A stretch of DNA of 33,676 bases from Bacteroidota bacterium. Its GTDB lineage: Bacteria > Bacteroidota > Bacteroidia > Cytophagales > Cyclobacteriaceae. How positions within the stretch are numbered: position 1 is the first letter of the stretch; each line of letters begins with the position of its first letter. Below, in pieces: positions 9,806 to 18,970 of this stretch. Where the stretch lies: assembly GCA_022567155.1 (NCBI GenBank), contig JADFHN010000042.1, positions 1-33,676 on the forward strand, written 5' to 3'. The notes beneath the pieces are model-generated. The model did not search any database, was not told the DNA's origin, and worked only from the letters and a program-made list of their open reading frames with translations. Made by a program: the position numbers and the translations under genes.

Positions 9806-10156
9806 ATGAATCATCAAAAACAAACAGGACAAAAGGGGGAAGATATGGCGGTTGCATTTCTGGAAGATGATGGATATACCATTCAGGAACGAAATTACCG
9901 GTATAAAAGAGCTGAAATAGACATCATTGCAAAAAAGAGGAACATCCTTGTTTTTGTTGAGGTTAAATCACGTAGGAGCAATGTCTTTGGCTATCCGGAA
10001 TCATTTGTTGATGAAAAACAGGCCGACCGAATCACGGAAGCGGCAGAAGAATACATGTATCAGATAAAATGGCAGAAAAATGTACGTTTTGATATCATCA
10101 GCATTGAAACAGGATCAGGACTTAAAATCACGCATTTTAAAGATGCTTTCCACTGA
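9806..10156 (+). CDS. YraN family (UPF0102) putative endonuclease
   Basis: 116 residues, the usual family length. UPF0102 proteins carry a PD-(D/E)XK nuclease-like fold; their cellular role is poorly defined. The opening KGEDMAVAFLEDDGYTIQER, then AEIDIIAKK (Glu37, Asp39) and FVEVKSRR (Glu52, Lys54), give the expected acidic-acidic-ExK pattern. It is divergent from pgi and convergent with the MORN-like gene, separated by only 28 bases. Confidence 0.9.
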   Translation: MNHQKQTGQKGEDMAVAFLEDDGYTIQERNYRYKRAEIDIIAKKRNILVFVEVKSRRSNVFGYPESFVDEKQADRITEAAEEYMYQIKWQKNVRFDIISIETGSGLKITHFKDAFH

Positions 10157-10184
10157 TTCCGGAAACCCCCTCATCCTGAAAATG

Positions 10185-11027
10185 CTACGGCGTTGTATTC
10201 CTGATAAACAGGTTGTGATCATATACCACCTTCCCGGTTTCATTCCATTCTTTGAGAATATAAGGACGAGTGATTTTATCCCAGGGATCATTCGGATATA
10301 CGATCTCCTTTTTCCGTTTGTTCCGGAAAGGGTAGTATTCGGTCCATTTGCCAACTTTCACATTGTTTTCGTACCTTCCTTTTACTGCAATATTGCCATT
10401 TTCAAAAAAGTAATAGTACGTACCTTCTTTTTTTCCATACACTACGGGAATTACCTCTCTAAGCATTGTCCTTTCATTATCATAATATCTTACCAGTGAT
10501 TCGCGCGGCCAGCCCTTATAATATTTTCTTTTATTGATGAGAATTCCATGCCGGTCGTACGACATCCAACGCCCATGCCTGGTGCCTATATAAAACACGC
10601 CGGAATCAATAGCCTGACCGCTGCGTAATTTCTTATAAGGCCCGTGCAGGATTACACCGTATTGTTTATTTATGTTTTTAGATTTTCGGATTTGTTTCCT
10701 CTTGAAATCGTACCAGTAAATTTCTTGTACATATTCGTCGGGCTCACGGTATTCCTTGAGGTAATAAAACAACTCAAGTACGGTATTATTGCCATATCCG
10801 GTCTTTGTAAAACCTTTCTTTGTCTTCAGCCCGTAAAAAACATTCTTTTTCTTTTTCTTTTTACGGGGTTTGGCATTTTCCTCCTCTTCTTCTTTTTCTT
10901 TGTCAAAGTCGATAGTCAGGGGTGTGTCTATGGAATAAAACCGGTCTCGTGGCCGCACCTCCTCATCCTGAGCAACCACAACGGATGACAAGAACACAAC
11001 ATATACCAGAATTATCCATTTATTCAT
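10185..11027 (-). CDS. Secreted MORN-like repeat protein, unknown function
   Basis: 280 residues. A signal peptide covers residues 1-20 (MNKWIILVYVVFLSSVVVAQ). Next comes a highly charged stretch at 42-61, glutamates followed by a lysine run. The second half holds degenerate MORN-2 units with Gly-x-Trp/Tyr-x-x-Tyr spacing: GTRHGRWMSYDRHG (148-161), YGKKEGTYYYFFENGNIAVKG (about 197-217) and NNVKVGKWTEYYP (221-233). Proteins of this kind are common in Bacteroidota and are often mislabelled as YwqK-type antitoxins; I see no toxin next to it. Its function is unknown. It is convergent with yraN and 115 bases downstream of htpG. Confidence 0.75.
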   Translation of the reverse strand: MNKWIILVYVVFLSSVVVAQDEEVRPRDRFYSIDTPLTIDFDKEKEEEEENAKPRKKKKKKNVFYGLKTKKGFTKTGYGNNTVLELFYYLKEYREPDEYVQEIYWYDFKRKQIRKSKNINKQYGVILHGPYKKLRSGQAIDSGVFYIGTRHGRWMSYDRHGILINKRKYYKGWPRESLVRYYDNERTMLREVIPVVYGKKEGTYYYFFENGNIAVKGRYENNVKVGKWTEYYPFRNKRKKEIVYPNDPWDKITRPYILKEWNETGKVVYDHNLFIRNTTP

Positions 11028-11142
11028 ACTATTCGGATAAAGTACCTCCCGTAATAGTAACGGAGAATAACAATATTATGGTATTTGGTTAAAAATAAAA
11101 ATATTTACCTGATATGTATCCTGCCAGGCAAACCTGTATTAT

Positions 11143-13032
11143 TTATTCTGCCGCCAGTGTTATACTGCGCTTGATAAAATCAGTAAGTTCAGCCCCTGAG
11201 AGCATATTTTGAGAAAGCATAGCAAGATCAAATGCCTGCTTTGCAAGTTTTTGCTTCCCATCTTCATTATCAGACTTCAGGATTTTTGAAATAATAGCAT
11301 GATTGCCGTTTACAGCCACATTGTACTGGTCAGGCATGCTTCCCATCATAGGCATACCGCCGCCGGTAGCTGCCATATCCTTCATCCGGCGCATAAATTC
11401 CGACATCGTGATGGTTACCGGCATTTCGTCGGGTGAAAGCGATTCAACCTGGATGATCATAGATTTGTTATCGACAGCTTTTTCAAATATGGCTTTGATC
11501 TTTTCCTGCTCATCCTTTGACAATACGCTTTCCATTTTGTCATCCTTGTCGATAAGTTTGTCTATTGTATCGGCGTCCACCCTTTTAAGCATGGTTTTTT
11601 CAAGCTTCTGTTCGAGGTGGTTGATGAAATGACTGTCAATGACAATATCCATTTTTAATACGTCATATCCCTTATTTTTGGCTGATTCAATGTATGTGTG
11701 CTGTTTTCCTGCGTCCGTAGTGTATAGGTACACCACATTTTTGTCTTTATCAGTCTGTGTTTTTCCCGCGTGTTTCCGGTACTCTTCAAGGGTGAAGTAT
11801 TTGTCATCCACATTTTTCAGCAACATAAAACCGCGGGCTTTTTCATCAAATTTTTCTTCGGTTATCATTCCGTACTTCACAAAAATGCCGATGTCGTCCC
11901 ACTTGGCTTCATAGGTTTTCCTGTCTTTTTTGAAAAGCTCATTCAATTTGTCCGCTACCTTTTTTGTAATATGTGTATTTATCTTTTTAACGTTTGCATC
12001 GGATTGCAGAAAACTTCTCGAAACATTCAGCGGTATATCAGGCGAATCAATAACCCCATGCAGAAGCATCAGAAACTCCGGTACAACATCTTTTACTTCG
12101 TCAGTGATAAAAACCTGACGGGAGTACAATTGTATCTTATTTTTCTGTACTTCAAAATCGTTTTTAATCCTGGGAAAGTAGAGGATACCTGTGAGGTTAA
12201 AGGGGTAATCTACATTCAAATGAATCCAGAACAATGGGTCTTCAGAGAACGGATATAGTTCTTTGTAAAATTTCAGATAGTCTTCATCCTTCAGATCTGT
12301 GGGTGATTTTGTCCAAAGCGGTTCGGTGTTGTTGATAATATCATCAACTTTCACCAATTTGTATTTGGGTTTGCCGTCTTTGTCTTTACCGTCTTCAACG
12401 GATTCTTCTTTCTGACCAAACTTTATCGGAACGGGGAGAAACTTGCTGTATTTTTTAAGAACTGACCGGATTTTAATCTCATCAAGAAACTCTTTGGAAT
12501 CTTTGGCAAGATGCAGGATCACGTCCGTACCGCGCGTTTTCTTTTTGGTTTTGGAAATTTCAAACTCGGTATTTCCATCGCAGATCCATTTTACATCTTC
12601 CGCATCATCCAGGTATGACTTAGTGATAATTTCTACTTTATCTGAAACCATAAAACTTGCGTAAAACCCCAGGCCGAACTTTCCAATGATCTCGTTAGCA
12701 TCTTTCAAATCTTTAAATTTTTCCACGAAATCTGTTGCTCCCGAAAATGCAATCTGGTTTATATATTTTTTTACTTCATCAGCCGTCATACCAATCCCCT
12801 TATCGGATACAGTAATGGTTTTTCGTTTTTTATTAATGCTTACTTCTATGGTTAAGTCTCCCAGTTCTCCCTTGTATTCATTAATCGAAGAAAGCCTTTT
12901 GATTTTCTGTGTTGCATCTACTGCATTCGAAATCAGTTCTCTGAGAAATATCTCATGATCCGAGTACAGGAATTTTTTGATGATTGGAAATATATTTTCA
13001 GTTTTGATAGAAATGGTTCCTTTTTCTTCCAT
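11143..13032 (-). CDS. htpG: Molecular chaperone HtpG (Hsp90 family)
   Basis: 629 residues, full length. This is an ATP-dependent homodimeric chaperone of the cytosol. The N-terminal GHKL ATPase domain shows FLRELISNAVDA (catalytic Glu32, Asn36), VSDKGIGM and the ATP-lid glycine motif GKFGLGFYASFMVSDKV. The middle domain contains DIPLNVSRSFLQSD with the conserved arginine. The C-terminal dimerisation domain is intact and ends without MEEVD, as expected for bacteria. The gene stands alone, with a 173-base upstream gap carrying palindromic elements (see the regulatory entry), consistent with separate stress control. Confidence 0.97.
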   Translation of the reverse strand: MEEKGTISIKTENIFPIIKKFLYSDHEIFLRELISNAVDATQKIKRLSSINEYKGELGDLTIEVSINKKRKTITVSDKGIGMTADEVKKYINQIAFSGATDFVEKFKDLKDANEIIGKFGLGFYASFMVSDKVEIITKSYLDDAEDVKWICDGNTEFEISKTKKKTRGTDVILHLAKDSKEFLDEIKIRSVLKKYSKFLPVPIKFGQKEESVEDGKDKDGKPKYKLVKVDDIINNTEPLWTKSPTDLKDEDYLKFYKELYPFSEDPLFWIHLNVDYPFNLTGILYFPRIKNDFEVQKNKIQLYSRQVFITDEVKDVVPEFLMLLHGVIDSPDIPLNVSRSFLQSDANVKKINTHITKKVADKLNELFKKDRKTYEAKWDDIGIFVKYGMITEEKFDEKARGFMLLKNVDDKYFTLEEYRKHAGKTQTDKDKNVVYLYTTDAGKQHTYIESAKNKGYDVLKMDIVIDSHFINHLEQKLEKTMLKRVDADTIDKLIDKDDKMESVLSKDEQEKIKAIFEKAVDNKSMIIQVESLSPDEMPVTITMSEFMRRMKDMAATGGGMPMMGSMPDQYNVAVNGNHAIISKILKSDNEDGKQKLAKQAFDLAMLSQNMLSGAELTDFIKRSITLAAE

Positions 13033-13118
13033 TGTCTGTTTGTATTATATTCGTTAAGATTTCAAGATTGTTTATTAGGTGAAATAATGACCAAAGACTA
13101 TTCCAACTTGAATTAATA

Positions 13119-13131
13119 TGACACCTTGTCA
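13119..13131 (-). promoter_or_regulatory. TGACA-N3-TGTCA inverted repeat upstream of htpG
   Basis: A perfect 5 bp inverted repeat with a 3-base spacer, read on the htpG strand as TGACAAGGTGTCA, about 87 bases before the htpG start. A nearby TTTTGACATGA on the same strand overlaps a possible promoter element. A second palindrome, TTACATGTAA, lies at 13173-13182. Position before a lone chaperone gene suggests an operator for heat-shock control, but no regulator can be named from sequence. Confidence 0.4.
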
Positions 13132-13205
13132 GTATTCATGTCAAAAGTTAAATGCATAATGTGCAGATGATGTTACATGTAATGTCAGCCGTGTACACTT
13201 CCGGT

Positions 13206-13691
13206 TTACCGAACCCTGTCTATTGACTTTACCAGCTTTTCATCTTTCCGTATAAACCGGTTGGCAAAGATGTTACACAGCAGCGCAATGGCTGGAAAAA
13301 TGACCCCCATACCAAATTGCCCGGGATCAATATCTTCCCAAATCTGCTGGATGTCGCTTGTAAACCACACAGCCGAGATCAGCGCACCTGCCACCACCAA
13401 TGAATTGAGCGCACCGAGTTTAATCTGTGTAAGTCTGTTTTTATAGGAAAAGGCTTCGAAAACGGCTATGATTGTTGCAATAACGGCTAATACTCCCGAA
13501 ATGGCATAAGGCCAGAAAGTTACGGTTTCTTCAGGCGAATTTCCTGAAACAAATCCATAGTAGAAAAAAGCATACAATCTATGATATTCGGCGCCACCCT
13601 GCAGGTTGATAAACCAAAGAGGAAAAAACAAAAAAATTGTCATCAAAGAAGCAACCATGAGGAGAAATACAGTTTGAATTCTTTGTAACAT
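13206..13691 (-). CDS. DUF4293 family four-helix membrane protein
   Basis: 161 residues with four predicted membrane segments (about 8-28, 60-80, 93-112 and 128-146). The opening MLQRIQTVFLLMVA and the closing FIRKDEKLVKSIDRVR match the DUF4293 family as I know it; it is common in Bacteroidota and of unknown function. It is divergent from the thiolase gene and lies 173 bases upstream of htpG on the same strand, too far to assume co-transcription. Confidence 0.85.
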   Translation of the reverse strand: MLQRIQTVFLLMVASLMTIFLFFPLWFINLQGGAEYHRLYAFFYYGFVSGNSPEETVTFWPYAISGVLAVIATIIAVFEAFSYKNRLTQIKLGALNSLVVAGALISAVWFTSDIQQIWEDIDPGQFGMGVIFPAIALLCNIFANRFIRKDEKLVKSIDRVR

Positions 13692-13769
13692 CTATGGCTA
13701 TGGATTATTTTGTGTGTAAAAAATGTGATATTTGAGTGCAAACAAACAAATTTTAAGTCAAGAAACAAT

Positions 13770-14969
13770 ATGGATTCGGCATTTATTATAGATATTCTAC
13801 GAACGCCTATCGGGAAATATGGCGGAGCACTGGCAGCCATACGACCCGATGATCTTGCAGCACATGTTATCAGGCAAATTGTGATACGTAATGCCGGATT
13901 ACCAGTTGGGATCATTGAGGATGTGATTTTCGGGGCGGCAAATCAGGCGGGCGAAGATAACCGGAATGTAGCAAGAATGGCCTTACTGCTTGCAGGACTG
14001 CCTATAGAAACGGGGGGCGTGACTGTAAACAGGTTATGTGCTTCCGGGATGCAGGCCATAATGGATGCTTCAAGGGGAGTGATGGTTGGGGAAGGAAAAG
14101 CATACATTGCAGGAGGTGCTGAAAGCATGAGCCGGGCACCATTTGTTGTGCCCAAAGCGGAATCTGCTTTTGGAAGGCATGCGGACATATATGACACGAC
14201 CATTGGTTGGAGGTTTCTGAATATGGAATTAAAAAAGAAATATTATCCGTTTTCAATGGGTGAAACCGCCGAAAATGTAGCCGAAAAATGGAAGATTTCG
14301 CGTGAAGAGCAGGATGCATTTGCTCACCAGTCGCAATTAAAGTACCAGGCGGCGTATGAATCAGGAAAGTTTGATGATGAAATTGTGCCGGTCATGATTC
14401 CACAACGAAAATCGGACCCGGTAAAATTTGAAAAAGATGAGCACCCCAGGCTTACTTCACTGGAAAAACTGGCATCACTAAAGCCTGCTTTCAGGGAAGG
14501 TGGCACAGTGACGGCAGGTAATTCGTCAGGTATAAACGATGGTTCAGCAGCCTGCCTGATCGTATCAGAAGATATGCTGAAAAAGTATGATTTAACACCC
14601 ATGGCACGAGTAGTCTCAATGGCCATAGCTGGAGTTCATCCCGACTGTATGGGTGTGGGACTGGTACCGGCCACTAAAAAAGCACTTCAACGGGCAGGAT
14701 TAAAAATGAACGATATTGAACTCGTTGAGCTAAACGAAGCCTTTGCTGCACAGTCGGTTGCGTGTATCGGAGACCTGGACCTGGATGAGGAAATTGTAAA
14801 TGTAAATGGTGGAGCCATTGCCCTGGGGCACCCGCTGGGTTGCAGCGGCGCCAGGATAACGGCTACATTGCTGCACGAGATGAAGCGAAGGCGCGAAGTA
14901 AAATACGGACTTGCCACAATGTGCATTGGAGTGGGACAGGGTGCTGCGGTAATTTATGAAAAATGCTGA
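13770..14969 (+). CDS. Acetyl-CoA acyltransferase (thiolase, PcaF-like)
   Basis: 399 residues from the ATG at 13770, chosen because the family begins with the [18 protein letters not shown] motif; the in-frame extension upstream has no family resemblance. Thiolases cleave or condense acyl-CoA with acetyl-CoA. Catalytic residues are all present: Cys90 ([10 protein letters not shown]), His354 ([10 protein letters not shown]) and Cys385 (MCIGVGQG), with NEAFAA at 322-327. [11 protein letters not shown] and the MCIGVGQG ending recall 3-oxoadipyl-CoA thiolases, but substrate choice between beta-oxidation, acetoacetyl-CoA and 3-oxoadipyl-CoA cannot be settled. No other beta-oxidation or aromatic degradation gene is adjacent. 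Confidence 0.93.
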   Translation: MDSAFIIDILRTPIGKYGGALAAIRPDDLAAHVIRQIVIRNAGLPVGIIEDVIFGAANQAGEDNRNVARMALLLAGLPIETGGVTVNRLCASGMQAIMDASRGVMVGEGKAYIAGGAESMSRAPFVVPKAESAFGRHADIYDTTIGWRFLNMELKKKYYPFSMGETAENVAEKWKISREEQDAFAHQSQLKYQAAYESGKFDDEIVPVMIPQRKSDPVKFEKDEHPRLTSLEKLASLKPAFREGGTVTAGNSSGINDGSAACLIVSEDMLKKYDLTPMARVVSMAIAGVHPDCMGVGLVPATKKALQRAGLKMNDIELVELNEAFAAQSVACIGDLDLDEEIVNVNGGAIALGHPLGCSGARITATLLHEMKRRREVKYGLATMCIGVGQGAAVIYEKC

Positions 14970-15000
14970 CGGTCCGACTTTGGATTCTTAATGAGCTGAT

Positions 15001-15747
15001 TTGAGATATTTTTTTGAAATAGCGTATAAAGGCACAAATTATCATGGCTGGCAGATTCAGAAAAATACTGTTTCGGTACAGCAGGTTCTTACAGAAAAAC
15101 TTTCGATTATTCTGAATGAAAATGTAACGATAACAGGAAGCGGCCGGACTGATACAGGGGTTCATGCGCGCCAGCAGTATTTTCATGTGAATATAATTCA
15201 AAAAGTAAATGCCCTGCAATTGATGAACCAGTTGAACTCATTCCTTCCCAGTGACATAAGTATAAGATCGATCAGAGAAGTTGCCGCATCAGCACATGCA
15301 CGGTTCGATGCCACCAGGCGGACGTATGAATATTGGATTATTAATCACAAAGACCCTTTTCTTGATGATGTAGCATATCGCTATACCAAATACCTGGATA
15401 TTGAAAATATGAACGAAGCTGCTTCCATACTGCCGGGAGAAAAAGATTTTAAGTCCTTCAGTAAAATTAAAACCGATGTAAATCACTTTATTTGTGAAGT
15501 TTTTGAGGCAAAGTGGAATGCAAAGAATGGTATTCTGATCTTCAGGATATCTGCCAACAGGTTTTTACGTGGTATGGTACGGGCTATTACGGGCACCCTG
15601 CTCGACATCGGAACCAGGAATAAAAAGGTAGATGATATGCATGTGATTCTGCAAAGTGGAGACCGTAAAGCCTCCGGCAGGTCGGTTCCAGCCAAGGGAT
15701 TATGCCTCACAGAGGTTTACTATCCACGTGAAATATTTATTACCTGA
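15001..15747 (+). CDS. truA: tRNA pseudouridine(38-40) synthase TruA
   Basis: 248 residues. TruA makes pseudouridine at positions 38-40 of the tRNA anticodon arm. The catalytic aspartate is Asp51 in GSGRTDTGVHA, and RYFFEIAYKGTNYHGWQ and RFLRGMVRAITGTLLDIG are further family blocks. Translation must start at the TTG at 15001: an in-frame TGA lies three codons upstream and the family begins exactly at this RYFFEI motif. It lies 31 bases after the thiolase stop. Confidence 0.95.
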   Translation: MRYFFEIAYKGTNYHGWQIQKNTVSVQQVLTEKLSIILNENVTITGSGRTDTGVHARQQYFHVNIIQKVNALQLMNQLNSFLPSDISIRSIREVAASAHARFDATRRTYEYWIINHKDPFLDDVAYRYTKYLDIENMNEAASILPGEKDFKSFSKIKTDVNHFICEVFEAKWNAKNGILIFRISANRFLRGMVRAITGTLLDIGTRNKKVDDMHVILQSGDRKASGRSVPAKGLCLTEVYYPREIFIT

Positions 15748-15764
15748 TAATCGTTATCATCAGG
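15743..15764. other. Imperfect hairpin at truA 3' end
   Basis: CCTGATAA, a short loop, then TTATCATCAGG forms an imperfect inverted repeat that includes the truA stop codon. Three unpaired bases interrupt the right arm and no T-run follows, so a terminator role is doubtful. Confidence 0.2.
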
Positions 15765-15809
15765 ATTACTATAATATTGCAATAAATCACAAGATAAAAA
15801 GCGATTAAA

Positions 15810-17579
15810 TTGGATAAATCAGGATTAAGCGGCAGAATCATGGATTTTCAGGTCCTTAAACGGCTTTTCAGTTTTGTGAAGCCGTACAAAGGATATTTTA
15901 TCCTGCTCATATTCCTTACCTTGTTTTTGGCCGTTTTAGCTCCTGTAAGGCCATATATCATACAAATTACTCTTGACAAATTCGTTGTAATCGGAGATTA
16001 CAACGGATTGATCAATATGGTTCTGCTACTCATCGGGATACTTTTTGTACAGGCTTTCATTCAATATGCACATACCTATTTGTCAGGATGGTTAGGACAA
16101 AGCGCCATACATGATATACGTATAAAACTTTTTGACCATCTCAGTCATTTACGGCTTAAATTCTTTGACAACACACCTATTGGTAAGCTGGTGACGCGTG
16201 TGGTTTCCGATATCGAAACATTATCGGAAGTATTTAGCCAGGGACTTGCAGCCATGCTGGGAGATCTTTTGCAGCTTGTATTTATCCTTGGCATTATGTT
16301 TTACACCGACTGGCGGCTTGCACTGATCAGCCTCGCCACGTTTCCCGTTCTGGTAATAAGCACTTATATATTTAAAGAAAAAATCAAAGTGTCTTTTACG
16401 AATGTGCGCAATGCAGTGGCTAATCTAAATGCATTTGTGCAGGAACACATTACGGGTATGTCTATCGTTCAGATATTCAACAGCGAGAACCGGGAGATGG
16501 AAAAATTCAAGCAAATAAATAAAGATCACCGCCAGGCAAATATCAGGTCTGTACTGTACTACGCCATTTACTTTCCGGTTGTCGAAATAATTGGTGCCAT
16601 TGGCGTGGGATTGCTAATATGGGTAGGTGCAAAAGGTGTTATTAATCAGGAAGAAACCGGCATTACACTCGGCATGCTTGTTGCCTTTATCATGTATATC
16701 CAGTTGTTTTTCAGGCCTATCCGGATGATTGCCGACCGGTTCAATACATTGCAACTGGGGATTGTGAGTACGAGCAGAATCATACAACTACTTGATAATG
16801 ATGAGCATACACCGGATAACGGCAACATCGTAGCCGGGAAGCTTAAAGGAGAAGTGGAATTCAGGCGTGTATGGTTTGCCTACAATAATGCAGATTATGT
16901 GCTCAAAGACATTTCATTCAATGCAGAAAAAGGCGAAACGATCGCCTTTGTTGGCGCTACAGGCGCTGGTAAATCGTCTATCATTAACCTGCTAAATAGA
17001 TATTATGAGATAAACAGGGGAAGCATCACGGTGGATGGAGTGGATATATATGAGTATGACCTTAAATCGCTGAGAAAAAATATCGGCCTTGTGTTGCAGG
17101 ATGTATTTCTATTTTCTGACAGTATCAGGCAAAATATCACCTTGGGTAATCCGGAGATCACTGACGAGCAGATCATGCATGCAGTAAAATTGGTGGGTGT
17201 GGGGAAGCTGATTGAACGATTGCCTGGAGGACTGGACTATAATGTAATGGAGCGGGGCGCAACACTTTCGGTAGGCCAGCGGCAGATTATTTCATTTGTG
17301 AGAGCGATGGTATATGATCCACAGATTATCATTCTCGACGAAGCCACAAGCTCGGTGGATACGGAAACGGAGGAAATGATACAGGAAGCTATTGAAAAAC
17401 TGATGAAGGGCCGTACTTCCATTGTGATAGCGCACCGGCTCTCCACCATTCAGAATGCGGATAAGATAATTGTACTGGATAAAGGTGAGGTAAAAGAGAC
17501 AGGAAGCCACCAGGAACTCATTGATCAAAACGGTTTTTATGCACAACTTCATCGAATGCAGTTCAGAGAAGCAAGCTAA
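15810..17579 (+). CDS. ABC exporter half-transporter, canonical ATPase site (MdlB/YheH-like)
   Basis: 589 residues: six membrane helices (about residues 28-310) fused to an ATPase domain. Motifs are Walker A GATGAGKS (382-389), Q-loop Gln430, signature LSVGQRQ (486-492), Walker B IIILDE with the catalytic Glu511, and H-loop His542. The LSVGQRQIISFVRAM and ILDEATSSVDTETE wording is that of the catalytically complete partner in heterodimeric exporters such as MdlB or YheH. The start is a TTG at 15810, retained because SGRIMDFQVLKRL resembles the N-terminus of relatives; the ATG at 15840 is the alternative. The likely partner is the opposite-strand gene at 20234-22018. Confidence 0.9.
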   Translation: MDKSGLSGRIMDFQVLKRLFSFVKPYKGYFILLIFLTLFLAVLAPVRPYIIQITLDKFVVIGDYNGLINMVLLLIGILFVQAFIQYAHTYLSGWLGQSAIHDIRIKLFDHLSHLRLKFFDNTPIGKLVTRVVSDIETLSEVFSQGLAAMLGDLLQLVFILGIMFYTDWRLALISLATFPVLVISTYIFKEKIKVSFTNVRNAVANLNAFVQEHITGMSIVQIFNSENREMEKFKQINKDHRQANIRSVLYYAIYFPVVEIIGAIGVGLLIWVGAKGVINQEETGITLGMLVAFIMYIQLFFRPIRMIADRFNTLQLGIVSTSRIIQLLDNDEHTPDNGNIVAGKLKGEVEFRRVWFAYNNADYVLKDISFNAEKGETIAFVGATGAGKSSIINLLNRYYEINRGSITVDGVDIYEYDLKSLRKNIGLVLQDVFLFSDSIRQNITLGNPEITDEQIMHAVKLVGVGKLIERLPGGLDYNVMERGATLSVGQRQIISFVRAMVYDPQIIILDEATSSVDTETEEMIQEAIEKLMKGRTSIVIAHRLSTIQNADKIIVLDKGEVKETGSHQELIDQNGFYAQLHRMQFREAS

Positions 17580-17673
17580 TAGACGGTATTTTTACTATTT
17601 TTGCCGTGAATTCTGTATTTCATTACAATATTCCACGATTTTCTAATATTGTATCGTACTAAATTGTTCATTA

Positions 17674-18393
17674 ATGGCCGTAATCAGGTATTTGGTGGCT
17701 TGTTTTTTCATGATTTGTATTTCTCTGATTGCTTTCGGACAACGGTCAGATATTACAAGAAAAAACAATAAGATAAAGAACTACAATAATGTAAAATTCA
17801 GGAAGAATAAAAAAATGGCAATTATTTGCCCTATTTTTCATCTTAGCGAGTATCCATATCAGGGAATCGGCTTCAAAATAGGGGATCCATTTGCCATTAC
17901 CTACAAATTTTATGCGTCTAAAAATTTTGCTGTAGGAATTGATTTTGGAAAAGCTGCCAGCGGCCTTTACAGCAACCTGCACAAAGACCGGTTTGAAAAT
18001 GCCTTTCAACCTGAAGGTGATACCGTATTTTTATATCAGGGACATTCGGTTTTAAACCAAAATGTATTTTCAGCTAAAGTGTTCTATTATAAAGAAGGTC
18101 CCCGGGCGCTGAAAGGACTTGATATTTATGTCGGCGTTGGCTGGCAGGTTCAGTTTGTTGATGTAAAGTATGACTATTTGAAAATACGAACTGTGCCCCC
18201 GGAAACGATCAGGACAGCTCAAACCACCCTGTCTTTTCAGCCCATGGGTCCGGAATTTGTATTTGGACTGGAATATGCAAATTTCAATTTTCCAATTTCA
18301 GCATTTCTTGAAGGAGGTCTTTTTTATAACCTCGATCAGGCGCAGCAATGGCGCCGTTTTCAGGGCGGAATCGGCATCAGGTACGTGTTTTAG
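17674..18393 (+). CDS. Secreted barrel-like protein, unknown function
   Basis: 239 residues. A signal peptide spans 1-23 (VACFFMICISLIAFGQ), followed by a short basic segment with several Lys/Arg/Asn. The body shows alternating beta-strand patterns with glycine-rich turns (FAVGIDFGKAASG, YVGVGWQVQFVDVKYDY, FVFGLEYANFNFPISAFLEG), and the protein ends in GGIGIRYVF. A terminal aromatic residue after an amphipathic strand is typical of outer-membrane barrels. I do not recognise a family. It is the first of three envelope genes between the two ABC half-transporters, 12 bases before the next one. Confidence 0.7.
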   Translation: MAVIRYLVACFFMICISLIAFGQRSDITRKNNKIKNYNNVKFRKNKKMAIICPIFHLSEYPYQGIGFKIGDPFAITYKFYASKNFAVGIDFGKAASGLYSNLHKDRFENAFQPEGDTVFLYQGHSVLNQNVFSAKVFYYKEGPRALKGLDIYVGVGWQVQFVDVKYDYLKIRTVPPETIRTAQTTLSFQPMGPEFVFGLEYANFNFPISAFLEGGLFYNLDQAQQWRRFQGGIGIRYVF

Positions 18394-18405
18394 CTGAGAA
18401 AAATT

Positions 18406-18936
18406 ATGAGTAGAAAAGCATTACTTTCACTTTTGGGTTTACTGATTCCCGGACTGACCATTTTATACTATTACCTCGGGGGCTTTAATCAGGTCGATTA
18501 TGCAGTAAAAGAAGTCAACGGAGAATACAGCATAATCGGGCGAAAATTTGAAGGGAAATACAATGCACATGAGCTTGAGAAGATATTCACAACTGTAAGG
18601 AAACTGATTAAAAACGGGCAGATCCGAGGTACAATGGTAATCATAAACTATAATGACAGCTATGATGAATATGATGGGACGGTAAAATATACCGTTGGTA
18701 TTTTGGTGGATAACGAAGGTTATGCCGTTCCGGAGGGCTTTGAAATTATAAATATCAAAGCATCGAAAGTTGTACGGGCCACAATAAATGCACATAATGT
18801 CGTGATGCCTGCTCCGGCAAAAATTCTTAAAGGTGCCGGACGAATGGCAATGCAACATAATCTGACACTCAGCAATTATTCTATTGAACAATACCGGGAT
18901 GAGCGTCAACTGGTTATTGATTTCCCCGTCAGATAA
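18406..18936 (+). CDS. Membrane-anchored GyrI-like (effector-binding fold) protein
   Basis: 176 residues. One N-terminal membrane segment (about 5-26, LLSLLGLLIPGLTILYYYLG) precedes a soluble domain. The pattern of that domain (EYSIIGRKFEGKYNAHELEK, a VGILVDNEGYAVPEGF strand, then ATINAHNVVMPAPAKILKG, an amphipathic helix, and YSIEQYRDERQLVIDFPVR at the end) resembles GyrI-like or AraC effector-binding domains, which bind small molecules. That assignment is inference from the fold pattern. It follows the barrel gene by 12 bases and precedes the transglutaminase-like lipoprotein by 34. Confidence 0.6.
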   Translation: MSRKALLSLLGLLIPGLTILYYYLGGFNQVDYAVKEVNGEYSIIGRKFEGKYNAHELEKIFTTVRKLIKNGQIRGTMVIINYNDSYDEYDGTVKYTVGILVDNEGYAVPEGFEIINIKASKVVRATINAHNVVMPAPAKILKGAGRMAMQHNLTLSNYSIEQYRDERQLVIDFPVR

Positions 18937-18970
18937 CACACGCATATTTAGTGACTAATGAATAATAACG

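Noticed and set aside
10185-11027. Possible antitoxin of a YwqK-type toxin-antitoxin pair.
   Set aside because: The protein has a signal peptide and MORN-like repeats, and no toxin gene is next to it; the antitoxin label seems to be a database carry-over.
17596-17603. TATTTTTG before the barrel-like gene at 17674 as a -7 promoter element.
   Set aside because: No TTG lies 17-23 bases upstream, and TATTTTTG is expected by chance in AT-rich gaps.
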